From: Nostoc sp. KVJ3
GTDB taxonomy: Bacteria > Cyanobacteriota > Cyanobacteriia > Cyanobacteriales > Nostocaceae
Assembly: GCF_026127265.1 (NCBI RefSeq)
Contig: NZ_WWFG01000003.1
Location: 248,001 to 312,000, forward strand
DNA length: 64,000 bases
Reading direction: 5' to 3'
The notes under the pieces were generated by a model. That model was given only the letters and a program-made list of their open reading frames with translations. It searched no databases and was not told where the DNA came from. Each line of letters opens with the position of its first letter. The first letter of the stretch is position 1. Of this stretch, positions 1-9,307 are shown piece after piece. A program made the position numbers and the translations under genes.

Positions 1-5
1 AAAAG

Positions 6-1004
6 TTGAGTAGGCTTGGTACGCTCCTATATGCTACTGCTACCGTAGCCTCACATTTGGTACTGCAAACTCGAACAAAATTTGCTGCTTCTGTGGAAAT
101 AACAGATCGCTGCAATGCTGGATGCCACTATTGTTATGTTTATCCTTCTGAATGGAGCCAAAAGGAACGGATACAAGGATATATGCAATTATCACTCTTA
201 GAGCATCGGCAGAAAGAAAAGCAAGTTTTTGAGACACTAGAACATCTTAAGAAACAAGGGATTGTTCACGTTACCCTTGTTGGTGGAGAAACAGCATTAG
301 CTCCAAAAGCAATACAGCGAGCGGCTGAATTATTTCCTGTGGTTTGGGTTGTTACAAATGGTGTCGCTAAACTTCCCAATCTTCCTCATTCAGCAGTGGT
401 ATTTGTGAGTATCGATGGACTTCCAGATTATCATAATCGTTCAAGAGATCCTTTAGGTTTTTTTGGTAAGAACCGTTATGAAAATTTAACGGGCATGGCT
501 GCGGCAATTATCCGAAATATTAATGAATCAGAGCGAGGAGCTTATGTACACATAACACTAACACGGCAATCAATGCAATACTTTCCTGATACTATTAACT
601 GGCTTGTTAAAGACGTTAAAAAGCTTCGTGGTATTGTCGTTTCTGGTGCTGCCACAAAGGACATAGCTGATCCCATTACCTTCCAGATTGAAGACAGACA
701 AACACTTAAGCAAATGATTGCGGATTGCGCACAAAAATATGGATGGAAATTATTTCCTTTTAATCAGCCTAAAGTCAACGACTTTTTATTTGACGAGAAA
801 TATATCATTCACAACCCATCTTCTTGTTCCGTAGCAAAACGAGTTGAAAGTTTAAACTTTGAAGGGAATAATGTCGGTAAATGTGTTTTACGGGATGAGA
901 TAGATTGTCAAACTTGTGTGTGTAATATTACTGGATTAGCACGAGGCATTGATACTTTTGATATCCCGACTATTTTAGGAGTTCTTCAGGCTTCATTTGG
1001 TTAA
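6..1004 (+). CDS. Radical SAM domain protein (possibly 5' truncated by window edge)
   Basis: A radical SAM enzyme would use a 4Fe-4S cluster and S-adenosylmethionine to generate a radical; the substrate here is unknown. Seen: the cluster motif CNAGCHYC gives Cys36, Cys40 and Cys43 in the CxxxCxxC pattern, and a GGE motif near residues 93-95 fits the SAM-binding strand. Five further Cys lie near the C-terminus (CSVAK, GKCVL, DCQTCVC), resembling an auxiliary cluster or SPASM-like tail. The first codon is TTG at position 6 and the reading frame stays open to the window edge, so the true start may lie upstream. It ends 33 bp before the secreted haemagglutinin-like gene, on the same strand, so co-transcription is possible. 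Radical SAM assignment is firm; function is not. Confidence 0.8.
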   Translation: MSRLGTLLYATATVASHLVLQTRTKFAASVEITDRCNAGCHYCYVYPSEWSQKERIQGYMQLSLLEHRQKEKQVFETLEHLKKQGIVHVTLVGGETALAPKAIQRAAELFPVVWVVTNGVAKLPNLPHSAVVFVSIDGLPDYHNRSRDPLGFFGKNRYENLTGMAAAIIRNINESERGAYVHITLTRQSMQYFPDTINWLVKDVKKLRGIVVSGAATKDIADPITFQIEDRQTLKQMIADCAQKYGWKLFPFNQPKVNDFLFDEKYIIHNPSSCSVAKRVESLNFEGNNVGKCVLRDEIDCQTCVCNITGLARGIDTFDIPTILGVLQASFG

Positions 1005-1037
1005 GTTATTGATTACTTTTTTTACTAGCTTTCTGTC

Positions 1038-3539
1038 ATGTCTAGAAAACTAAATTTTTACTCCCCTTGGGGGATTTGTGGAATTTCTCTAAGCTGTCTA
1101 TTTCCGAGTAGCTCTGCATTAGCTCAAATTATTCCAGATAATACATTCGGCTCGGAAAGTTCTGTTGTTACACAAACTACTGGTAGCGTTCATACAATTT
1201 CCGGGGGAGCAACACGGGGAGCAAATTTGTTCCATAGCTTTCAAAACTTTTCTATCTTAACTGGACATACGGCTTACTTCAATAACAGTTTAAACATTCA
1301 AAATATAATTGCTCGCGTTACAGGTGGAGCAGTTTCTAATATTGACGGCTTAATTAAAGCCAACGGTACAGCTAACTTATTTCTGATTAATCCTAACGGC
1401 TTTATTTTTGGTTCTAACGCTAAAATTAATATTGGTAGCTCATTTTTGACAACTACAGCTAATACCATTAAGTTTGGTGATGGCACTTTTTTCAGTGCTG
1501 CTCCAGAAGTTCAACCTTTACTGACAATAAGTGTACCTATTGGACTGGTGTTTGTCAGTAATCCAGGTGCAATACAAATACAAGGCTCAGGACATAGCCT
1601 AGTCAATCCAATATTTTCACCAATTACAGGACTTAATAATAACTCAACTGGACTACAGGTACAACCTGGAAAGACCCTAGCACTAGTAGGGGGCGATATC
1701 GCCTTAGATGGTGGCATTCTCACAGCACAAAGTGGACAGATTGAATTGGGTAGTGTTGGTGATGGGTTAGTCAGCCTTACCCTCAGTCCCTATGGCTTCC
1801 GCTTGGGCTATCAAGGAGTGCAGGATTTTAAGGATATTCAGCTATCTCACCAAGCTTTAGTAAATGCTAGCGGCGCTCCTGGTGGCTCTATCGAAATCCA
1901 AGGGCAGAGAATTAGTGTCAGTGATGGCTCGGCAATTTTGATTCAAAATCAAGGTGAGCAAGTATCAGGAGGAATTAATGTAAATGCCTCTGACTCACTA
2001 GAAGTAAACGGCACCTCACTGGATGGAAGAATTGCTAGCACCTTGTTAACTGAAACTTTAAACAATGGAAATGGAGGAGATATAACTATTTCAGCAAAAA
2101 GAGTTCTTGTTCAAGACGGAGGACAAATACTTCCTAGAACCTTCGGTTTAGGAACAGGTGGCAATTTCACTGTGAATGCCTCTGACTCTGTACAAGTAAT
2201 TGGGTTTTCACCTGCATATCCCAATCTTTTCAGCAACATCAGTGCCGCAACTTTTGGTTCGGGAAAAGCGGGAAATCTTACCTTATCCACGAGTAGTTTT
2301 ACTGGTACAAATGGAATTCAGGTAGGGTCTGCGACTTTTGGCAGTGGCTCTGGAGGAGATGTAACGGTAAACGCTGCTGATATTACCCTGAGCGGAGTTA
2401 TACCTAATGTGTTCACTCCAAGTACAATCAATGCTGCAACTTTCAAAAATGGTAATGCTGGCCAAGTAATAATCAATTCATCGAGGTTACGGCTTGAGAA
2501 TGGAGGAGCGGTAGCTTCTTCCACTACTGCCTCTGGTAATGCTGGGAGTGTTACTGTCAATGTCTCTGATTCCGTAGTAATTGATGGTATAGGACGAGGT
2601 TCAGTAACCCCTAGTCTAGTAGATTCATCAGCAATTGTTCTAGCTCAACCCTTGCAACAACAACTCAGAATTCCCTCGACACCAAGTGGAAATTCGGGGA
2701 ATGTAACAATTAACACTCAAAATTTAAGCATTAGCAATGGGGGTCTAGTCAATGTTCAAAATAACGGCTCTGGCAACGCTGGCATACTTCAAATTAATGC
2801 TAATAGAATCAACCTCACAAATAATGGAGGGATCACTGCAACCAGTGCTATCGGTCAGGGAGGTGACATTAACATCAACTCAAAAGTTGTCCAATTACAA
2901 AATGGTGACATCTCTGCAACTGCTGGGACACAACGTACTAATGGGAATGGTGGTAACATTCAGATTAATACAGATATCTTAGTGGCTTCCGAAAACAGTC
3001 GGCTCACAGCTAATGCTTATAAGGGACGTGGTGGTAACATTCAGATTAATACTCAAGGATTTTTTGCTTCTCAAAAGAGTGAATTTACAGCCAGTTCCGC
3101 ATTAGGAATTAATGGCAATGTTCAATTTAATATTTTAAACAATAATGTTATACCTACTAAAGCAGTACCAGAAACAATTCAATTACCTCCTGAGATTACT
3201 TCCGCTTGCCAAGGACATTCTAGTATAGCATCCAGCAAATTTGTGATTATTGGAACTGGTAGCGCACCACGGACTCTTGAAACCCAAGCATCTAATAATC
3301 GTGGATGGTACGCTAATTCCGTTAAAGTTCCGACTGATAACAATTTACAAAAAGTCAGCTTGCAAAACTTGGAAACTCAACCAATTATAGAAGCACAATC
3401 ATTGTTAATAGAACCATCAGGGGAAATCAAATTAGTAGCGTTTCCCAATCAAGTAGCTGCTATTACTTCAGCATCGCGTAGTAGTTCTTGTTTTGCTACA
3501 GGTCATAAACCAACTTCTATTTCAACGTTATTCCCCTAA
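1038..3539 (+). CDS. Secreted filamentous haemagglutinin N-terminal (TPS) domain protein
   Basis: Predicted exported beta-helical protein of the two-partner-secretion type. Seen: an N-terminal signal peptide (residues 1 to about 29, ending SSALA before Q30), then the TPS or haemagglutination-activity domain (about 33-160) with NLFHSF and the hallmark NPNG at 118-121. A long body of Gly/Asn/Ser-rich imperfect repeats follows (GGDITI, GNAGxV, SGNxG), expected to fold as a right-handed beta-helix. Residues after about 700 lose the repeat character. No ShlB/FhaC-type outer-membrane partner is seen in the window. The CHAT gene starts 6 bp downstream. TPS plus CHAT neighbours are a recurrent cyanobacterial arrangement, which suggests processing or surveillance of the exported protein, but that is inference. 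Confidence 0.85.
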   Translation: MSRKLNFYSPWGICGISLSCLFPSSSALAQIIPDNTFGSESSVVTQTTGSVHTISGGATRGANLFHSFQNFSILTGHTAYFNNSLNIQNIIARVTGGAVSNIDGLIKANGTANLFLINPNGFIFGSNAKINIGSSFLTTTANTIKFGDGTFFSAAPEVQPLLTISVPIGLVFVSNPGAIQIQGSGHSLVNPIFSPITGLNNNSTGLQVQPGKTLALVGGDIALDGGILTAQSGQIELGSVGDGLVSLTLSPYGFRLGYQGVQDFKDIQLSHQALVNASGAPGGSIEIQGQRISVSDGSAILIQNQGEQVSGGINVNASDSLEVNGTSLDGRIASTLLTETLNNGNGGDITISAKRVLVQDGGQILPRTFGLGTGGNFTVNASDSVQVIGFSPAYPNLFSNISAATFGSGKAGNLTLSTSSFTGTNGIQVGSATFGSGSGGDVTVNAADITLSGVIPNVFTPSTINAATFKNGNAGQVIINSSRLRLENGGAVASSTTASGNAGSVTVNVSDSVVIDGIGRGSVTPSLVDSSAIVLAQPLQQQLRIPSTPSGNSGNVTINTQNLSISNGGLVNVQNNGSGNAGILQINANRINLTNNGGITATSAIGQGGDININSKVVQLQNGDISATAGTQRTNGNGGNIQINTDILVASENSRLTANAYKGRGGNIQINTQGFFASQKSEFTASSALGINGNVQFNILNNNVIPTKAVPETIQLPPEITSACQGHSSIASSKFVIIGTGSAPRTLETQASNNRGWYANSVKVPTDNNLQKVSLQNLETQPIIEAQSLLIEPSGEIKLVAFPNQVAAITSASRSSSCFATGHKPTSISTLFP

Positions 3540-3545
3540 ACTAGA

Positions 3546-6029
3546 GTGGTGAAAATTACCAGACGCAAATACTTATTTTGTGGCATTGCAGGTTTCCTCA
3601 TAGTGCTCGGCAAACAATCCCGCCTAATGGCTGAAAGTGGCAACAAAGTTACCCAAGAACAGCAGGCACAATCTTTAACAGTAAAGGGACATGAGTTATT
3701 AAATCGAGGACAATATTTAGAAGCGCTTGAGACTTGGAAAGAAGCCACAAAAATTTATCATCAACTCCGCTTAGATGAAGGAATTACTGGAAATTTAATT
3801 AATCAGAATCTTGCCCTACAAGGATTAGGCTTATACCTCAATGCCTGCGACATCCTCTTATCAGCGTTGAAAATAGATAAATCGGGTTATTCTCCTAAAA
3901 ATCCCCGGGGAAAAACACTAATCGCAGTAATTAATCAAATAAAACCTACTCCCATAAATTTATTGGGATTACAAAATCTCGGAGATGTTTTACGCTTAAT
4001 AGGTAACTTAGATGAATCAGAAATAGTGTTGAAAAAAACATTATCGCTGACTCAAGGGATAACACCTAATCAAGATATTAGTTCGATTTTACTATCACTG
4101 GGAAATACTAGAGAGGCAATGTATGAGCGTTTACGCGCACAAGAAAAGTGGATAGAAGAACTAATTTACAAAAAGGAAACTGGTACTAGGATACATAAAA
4201 ACGCACTTTTATCACTGGAGTATTACCAAGCAGTTAATAACCTAGTAACTGCTCCATCACAAGTGAAATTGGAGACGAAACTATCCAGTTTGAGGTTATT
4301 ATTAGATTTTGATAAATGGTTGAAAACAAAGTCGGAAGCAAATCAGAGATTCTCTACTACTAAAACTCATATTCATCAACAAATTCAACCCCTAATCGAC
4401 TCAATCAACATAAACTCTTTCTCATTTGATGAATTACCTGTTAGTCAATCTGCTTATGCCAAGCTCAACTTTGCTGACAGCCTAAATCAAACTTCAAATC
4501 AACAATTACACTCTGTAGCTATAGAGTATGCAGAATCGGCATTGAAAACTGCCCAAAGTATTAATAACCAACTTTTACAATCATTTTGTTGGGGGACTCT
4601 AGGCAAATTAAATCCAGAAAAATCACAAGCATACTTTAAGCAAGCTCTATTATTTGCTCAATCGATTCAGGCATGGGATATCGCCTATGAATGGCAGCAG
4701 CAGTTGGGTGATTTATATAGAAAACAGGGAAAATATGAACCTGCTTCCAAGTTGTATGAAGCAGCTATTAATAGCCTAACGCAAGTTCGTGCTAACCTTT
4801 TATCCAGCAATCCTGATACACAATTCTTTTTTTATGAAAAAGTAGAGCCTGTTTATCGGAATTACCTAAGATTACTACTAACACAACCTGATGATAATCT
4901 AGAAAAGGTCATTCAAATAAACGAAGATTTTCAAATAACACAGCTAGAGAATTATCTTCAGTGTGGCAAACTTAACCTTGTCGCTTTGAATGAAATTAAA
5001 AACTTAGATCCCAGCCCAACGATTATTCATATAATCGATTTATCTGAACGCATAGAAGTCATTTCTCAATCTCCTAAACAACCTCTTCATCACCATTCTG
5101 TTGATTCTCAGCTAATTAGAGAGCATATTAATAATCTTGTAGATACTTTACAAGACAAAAATCTGGCTTATGTTGGCGAAGATGTGATTCTTGACCATTC
5201 TCAAGCACTTTATAACTTGTTGATTGCACCCATCAAATATTTGAATTCATCAAAAATATTAGTGTTTACTTTGGATGCATTTTTCCAAAGTTTACCGATG
5301 GGCTTGCTTCATGATGGGAAAAATTACCTGCTCGAACGCTACGGGATTACAGCTACTCTCGGTTCAAGAGTGCAACAACCTAAACTTTTAACTCCCAAGC
5401 AGTTAAGAGCTTTCATTGCTGGACTCAGCAAGATCAGCCCTAGTTTTTACGCTCCGAATGCTCCTAAAGGACTCAAAGCATTGCCGGGAGTGGAAGTAGA
5501 AATAGCAAATGTAAAAAACGCAATTACTTATTCAAAAGTATTGTTGAACGAAGAGTTTCTTAGTCCAATCCTAGACAAAGAATTGAGTACAAATGATTTC
5601 TCAATAGTTCACCTAACTACTCACGCTCAATTTAGTTCTGTTCCTGATCTGACAATGATTTTTGCTTGGGATAAACCAATTATTATTTCCGAATTTAATG
5701 ATTTAATCCAAGAAAAAATTCAGTCTGGTAAAGAAGGAATTGAGTTATTAGTTTTGAGTGCTTGCCAAACAGCCAAAGGTAATAAAAGATCAGCATTAGG
5801 AATGGCTGGAGTGGCAGTACAAGCCGGAGCGAGAAGTACTATCGCTACTCTCTGGCAAGTAGATGCTGATTCTAGCGCTTTACTTATGAAAGTATTTTAT
5901 CAAGGATTGAAAGATGGTTTGATTAAAGTCGAGGCACTACGTCTTGCACAATTACAACTGATATCAAACCCTCAATACCAACACCCTTCCCATTGGGCTG
6001 CATTCTTACTTCTTGGCGGCTGGTTATAA
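3546..6029 (+). CDS. TPR and CHAT domain protein (caspase-like peptidase fold)
   Basis: CHAT domains are caspase-like cysteine peptidases, often fused to TPR scaffolds. Seen: an N-terminal hydrophobic stretch (about residues 10-28), TPR-like helices through about residue 430, and a C-terminal CHAT domain. The likely catalytic dyad is His693 in HLTTHAQFS and Cys740 in LSACQTAKG, followed by the conserved GMAGVAVQAGA and ATLWQVD blocks, so the domain looks active. The start is one of two adjacent GTG codons at 3546 and 3549. It lies 6 bp after the haemagglutinin-like gene and probably forms an operon with it. Length (827 aa) is usual for cyanobacterial TPR-CHAT proteins. The natural substrate is unknown; the adjacent secreted protein is the obvious candidate. 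Confidence 0.88.
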   Translation: MVKITRRKYLFCGIAGFLIVLGKQSRLMAESGNKVTQEQQAQSLTVKGHELLNRGQYLEALETWKEATKIYHQLRLDEGITGNLINQNLALQGLGLYLNACDILLSALKIDKSGYSPKNPRGKTLIAVINQIKPTPINLLGLQNLGDVLRLIGNLDESEIVLKKTLSLTQGITPNQDISSILLSLGNTREAMYERLRAQEKWIEELIYKKETGTRIHKNALLSLEYYQAVNNLVTAPSQVKLETKLSSLRLLLDFDKWLKTKSEANQRFSTTKTHIHQQIQPLIDSININSFSFDELPVSQSAYAKLNFADSLNQTSNQQLHSVAIEYAESALKTAQSINNQLLQSFCWGTLGKLNPEKSQAYFKQALLFAQSIQAWDIAYEWQQQLGDLYRKQGKYEPASKLYEAAINSLTQVRANLLSSNPDTQFFFYEKVEPVYRNYLRLLLTQPDDNLEKVIQINEDFQITQLENYLQCGKLNLVALNEIKNLDPSPTIIHIIDLSERIEVISQSPKQPLHHHSVDSQLIREHINNLVDTLQDKNLAYVGEDVILDHSQALYNLLIAPIKYLNSSKILVFTLDAFFQSLPMGLLHDGKNYLLERYGITATLGSRVQQPKLLTPKQLRAFIAGLSKISPSFYAPNAPKGLKALPGVEVEIANVKNAITYSKVLLNEEFLSPILDKELSTNDFSIVHLTTHAQFSSVPDLTMIFAWDKPIIISEFNDLIQEKIQSGKEGIELLVLSACQTAKGNKRSALGMAGVAVQAGARSTIATLWQVDADSSALLMKVFYQGLKDGLIKVEALRLAQLQLISNPQYQHPSHWAAFLLLGGWL

Positions 6030-6042
6030 TTTCATGACTCAG

Positions 6043-7053
6043 TTAACGATTTTTCAACCATTTCACCAATTTCAACCCTGATTGGACTTTTTCTAATTCA
6101 GATGTTTTACCACTGCTTTTTGCTAATTGAGCTGCTATCGTGTAACTCTGCTCTGCTTCATCTGCTAACAAGGCTCCTAAATAGCGATCGCCTAGTAGTC
6201 TGTAGATAGTTGGATTTTTACTACCTGCCATGACTCGTGCTTTTAATGTCTTAATTGATTCATCTAAAAGAAGCTTTGACATATATATAGCATCCAGATC
6301 GCGGAAAGCCGCTTCATCAGGTGGCAACCCCAGGTCAAAGATTTGCTTGACTTCATCTTTAATCCACTGAACATCATCAACAGGTAAAAGATGGACTACT
6401 AAGGGACTAGAATTCAGAGCTTGATCACCGTGGTTACTAATTACAGTGATTGTATACGTATTGCCATACTGTAATTCTTTTTGCTGTTTCGGATATGGGA
6501 TGCTTATAGTGTTTTTTACATCTTCCTCCCACTCAACACCATTGCCTTTTACTACTACTGTATAGCTATCAGCGCCTGCCACTGAGCGCCAAGAGATTTC
6601 TGGTCTATTATTTATAATTGAACTGCCGTAAGGACTAGTTACAATCGGCAGATTTTTTTCCTCATCTGGCCCCTTATAGTCATGTGGACAAGGAACTATA
6701 TTTAACACTGAACACTGTACAGCTTCGTTAGGTGGTGGCGCACATATTTGTGCATTAAAAATAGTACTTTGCTTCAAATACAGAATTTTTCGATTTAAGA
6801 AACAGAGAACTTTGACCGCGCTTCCGTTTTGAGGATTGATCCGCTCTCCCAAACACAAATATCTTCCTGTTTTTAGGAAGCGATCGCCCGTGCTATAAAC
6901 TCGACCACTTGGTTCTTTACACAAATTATAAAGCAATATTCGTTGCTGTCCCCATACACTGCTAGCCAACAAAAGTATTAGTGTTGGTATTGATACCAGG
7001 GTTGTAAGTCGGACTGCAAAGACTTTTTTAATTGGGCTAGGTACGGTAAGCAT
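6043..7053 (-). CDS. Hypothetical exported protein with Fn3-like and TPR-like parts
   Basis: I do not recognise a named family. Seen: a hydrophobic N-terminal segment (about residues 14-34, ending near VWGQQ) that could be a signal peptide or anchor. A Cys-bearing region follows (NLCKEP, RYLCLG, VLCFLN, QICAPP). A beta-rich stretch (about 135-225, containing PEISWRSVAGADSYTVVV) resembles a fibronectin type III-like domain. The C-terminus is helical and TPR-like (YRLLGDRYLGALLADEAEQ). It is convergent with the CHAT gene (13 bp apart) and downstream of the kinase gene on the same strand, about 90 bp from the TPR fragment. Similar exported proteins beside CHAT and kinase genes occur in cyanobacteria; a role in envelope sensing is inference only. 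Confidence 0.6.
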   Translation of the reverse strand: MLTVPSPIKKVFAVRLTTLVSIPTLILLLASSVWGQQRILLYNLCKEPSGRVYSTGDRFLKTGRYLCLGERINPQNGSAVKVLCFLNRKILYLKQSTIFNAQICAPPPNEAVQCSVLNIVPCPHDYKGPDEEKNLPIVTSPYGSSIINNRPEISWRSVAGADSYTVVVKGNGVEWEEDVKNTISIPYPKQQKELQYGNTYTITVISNHGDQALNSSPLVVHLLPVDDVQWIKDEVKQIFDLGLPPDEAAFRDLDAIYMSKLLLDESIKTLKARVMAGSKNPTIYRLLGDRYLGALLADEAEQSYTIAAQLAKSSGKTSELEKVQSGLKLVKWLKNR

Positions 7054-7146
7054 TACAACTTCTTAAAAAGCTAGTTACTTTTTTGTAGTTTAATCTAAGT
7101 AGAGAACAAATAAAGCATAAAATTTAGTTGATAGCGTCAAAGCCTG

Positions 7147-7518
7147 TTATGGGTTTGTCCTGAACTGTCGAGAATTAGGCTTAAGCCTAATTCTTTGTAA
7201 TACATCCCCCCGCCAGCGAAAGACTTCTGGCACTTTCGACTCAAGTATCAAGCAGGCTTCCCAATTAAGCCAGGAATTATCGTTATCACCCAAAGCTTCT
7301 TGAACTTGTGCCAGCAAACAGTAAGTGTCTGCTCTTTGAGGATCTAATTCTCCGGCTTTTTCTAAATATTCCTTTGCTTGACCCAACTTGTTCTGCTCAA
7401 AAAGCGCCCAACCTAAGTTTTTATACAATGCAGCTTGTAATTTTGGTTCTTTAGTTTTTTGTAACCCTTGTAGTGCTAGAGCAATCGCCGCATTATAGTC
7501 ACCTTTTAGATTTTTCAA
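7147..7518 (-). pseudogene. Detached C-terminal TPR part of the adjacent Ser/Thr kinase
   Basis: A 123-residue reading frame of TPR units (for example LYKNLGWALFEQNKLGQAKEY and TYCLLAQVQEALGD). Its start overlaps the kinase stop as ATGA. Reading the frame upstream of this ATG shows it continues the kinase TPR array: in this frame positions about 7519-7560 encode INSQAIPVINNLSRL, in place of the unrelated kinase tail. The join falls in a run of four T on the plus strand (7560-7563), so one missing base explains the split. This is therefore more likely the end of a single kinase gene of about 620 residues than an independent gene. Whether the shift is real, or corrected by slippage, cannot be told from sequence alone. 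Confidence 0.7.
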
Positions 7519-9020
7519 TCTTGATAGATTATTAATAACTGGAATTGCTTGACTATTAATTTTATGGCCAACTGATACTGCTGCTCTGCTAAATCTTTTT
7601 TTCCTTGGTCATCATAAAAGGTTCCTAATCCATAATGACCTGACCAAGTATCAGGTTTTAATTTCAAAGCCTTCTCATAATTAGTAGTTACACAGTCAAA
7701 TTCATTTAATAACTGGCAAACAAAAGCTAAATTGTTGTAAGTGTCTACATCTTGATTATTATATTTTATCGATAATTCATAATATTTTTTTGCAGATCGC
7801 AGGTTTTGAGTACTACGAGATGCTTTATCAAAATAAAATTTATAAATAGAATTTTTCACTTGAGAATTAATTTTTATAGCTGAGTCAAAATACTCTTGTG
7901 CGCTCTGAGAATCATTTACTGCCTCAGCCCTCTCTCCTTGAGCCACTAAATAGTTAGCTGCTAGAGGTATAGATAGAAAGATTCCCCCAACAAATAGTAA
8001 ACCCATTAATGTAGATTTGCTAATTCTAAATATTTTAGAATTAGTAAATCTATAATTTTTAATTTGCTGAGGCAGTTTTTCTAACCTCTGCAAAATTACT
8101 TCAGTAGTCTGCGGACGCTGCCCCGGAAGGAGAGCCATCAATTCATCAAGAAAATCAGCAAGGGGTTTGTCAATATGCGGTGCTTTATCTCTCCAAATTA
8201 GCCTTCCTGTTTTTTGATCTGTTGGTAGATTACTTAGAAGAGTTGCAGTAACTAGATTTACAAAAGTCCGACCCAATGCGTAAAAATCTGATTGCGGTAC
8301 TGCTTGACCATTAATTTGCTCCAAAGAAGTATAATAAGGCGTAACAACAGATGTAACTTCATATCGTCCTCCCCTACCTTTATCAGTTCCCCCACTCCCA
8401 CTAACTTTAGCTAAGTAAGTATTAGTCAATCGCCGCGCAGTACCAAAATCAATTAATGCTAGTTGACCGTTTAGCTGAAGAACTATATTAGAAGGCTTGA
8501 TGTCTCGATGGAAAAAATCAGAACGGTGTACTGTATCAAGAACTTCAACTAACTGTTTAAGCCATTCTAATGCTAGAGATTGTGAAATTCTCCCATGAGA
8601 TTCTATCCATTGCTCCAAGTTTTCTCCCTCAAATTTATCCATAACTAAGCAATGTAATGTTAGGCGACTATTCTTAGGGACAAATGTGAAAAAGTCGTCC
8701 ACAGTGCTTTCGGGAATATTAGGATGCTGAATTAGTTGCAAAGCCAGGGATTCATGCTCGATCAACTTAACTAAATTAGGAGTATCCCATTTCAGAACTT
8801 TCATAACTCGCCGCTTCCGACCAGGATTCCATTGAGTACCAGCGTCGTCTACTTCAAAAACTTCAAAATAATTAAACGGGTTATCAGCAAGCTCTCTCAA
8901 TGGTTCAACTAGGCAGATACGGTCGTTGATAAGCAGCGAAGTACCACACGACAGGCAGTTTTCAATGTCATTAGGATTTTGACGTTTATCGCAAAAAGGA
9001 TTGATACAATAGCATGACAT
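7515..9020 (-). CDS. 4-Cys Ser/Thr protein kinase with TPR repeats (3' end frameshifted)
   Basis: Cyanobacterial eukaryotic-type Ser/Thr kinase. Seen: a Cys-rich N-terminus (Cys3, Cys5, Cys9, then CLSC) typical of the 4-Cys kinase group; kinase core with HRDIKPSN catalytic loop and DFG in LIDFGTARRL; a membrane segment around residues 335-355 (LMGLLFVGGIFLSIPLAANY); then TPR units (EYFDSAIKINSQ, YNNLAFVCQLLNEFD, GHYGLGTFYDDQG). The kinase therefore sits in the cytoplasm with the TPR part across the membrane. The last ~14 residues depart from TPR pattern because of a shift near 7560; the remaining repeats are in the frame 7147-7518. Divergent from the NTPase gene at 9308 across a 287 bp spacer. 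Confidence 0.88.
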   Translation of the reverse strand: MSCYCINPFCDKRQNPNDIENCLSCGTSLLINDRICLVEPLRELADNPFNYFEVFEVDDAGTQWNPGRKRRVMKVLKWDTPNLVKLIEHESLALQLIQHPNIPESTVDDFFTFVPKNSRLTLHCLVMDKFEGENLEQWIESHGRISQSLALEWLKQLVEVLDTVHRSDFFHRDIKPSNIVLQLNGQLALIDFGTARRLTNTYLAKVSGSGGTDKGRGGRYEVTSVVTPYYTSLEQINGQAVPQSDFYALGRTFVNLVTATLLSNLPTDQKTGRLIWRDKAPHIDKPLADFLDELMALLPGQRPQTTEVILQRLEKLPQQIKNYRFTNSKIFRISKSTLMGLLFVGGIFLSIPLAANYLVAQGERAEAVNDSQSAQEYFDSAIKINSQVKNSIYKFYFDKASRSTQNLRSAKKYYELSIKYNNQDVDTYNNLAFVCQLLNEFDCVTTNYEKALKLKPDTWSGHYGLGTFYDDQGKKDLAEQQYQLAIKLIVKQFQLLIIYQD

Positions 9021-9222
9021 ATTTGGAAAACTTATATAAAGCAGATGAGAATTGACTCTTGTGTGTTAACTAACTCACTAAATATTTCACTGCTAAGTGG
9101 CTCACTAACTGGCTTACAGGCATAAATTTAGGCTAATTCAGGTCTTAGTAACAATATTAGAAATTTGTATGCTACTCCTGCTAAAATAAGCAATTACAAA
9201 CGGAAAAGCCTAGTATGATTAT

Positions 9223-9238
9223 GTGTGTTATTACACAC
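9223..9238. promoter_or_regulatory. Inverted repeat in the divergent spacer
   Basis: Arms GTGTGT (9223-9228) and ACACAC (9233-9238) flank TATT, within the 287 bp spacer between the divergently transcribed kinase and STAND NTPase genes. It lies about 70 bp upstream of the NTPase ATG. A regulator site shared by both genes is possible; there is no other evidence. The rest of the spacer is AT-rich and shows nothing else I can name. Confidence 0.3.
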
Positions 9239-9307
9239 TATTAAAATAACTCTAGCTATGGAATTTGACTTAAAAATATCTATTTCTCTATTGGCACAAG
9301 CATAGTC

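Noticed and set aside
7560..7563. Programmed -1 frameshift in the kinase gene
   Set aside because: The local ATA AAA TTA context is not a canonical slippery heptamer; a simple base loss is likelier.
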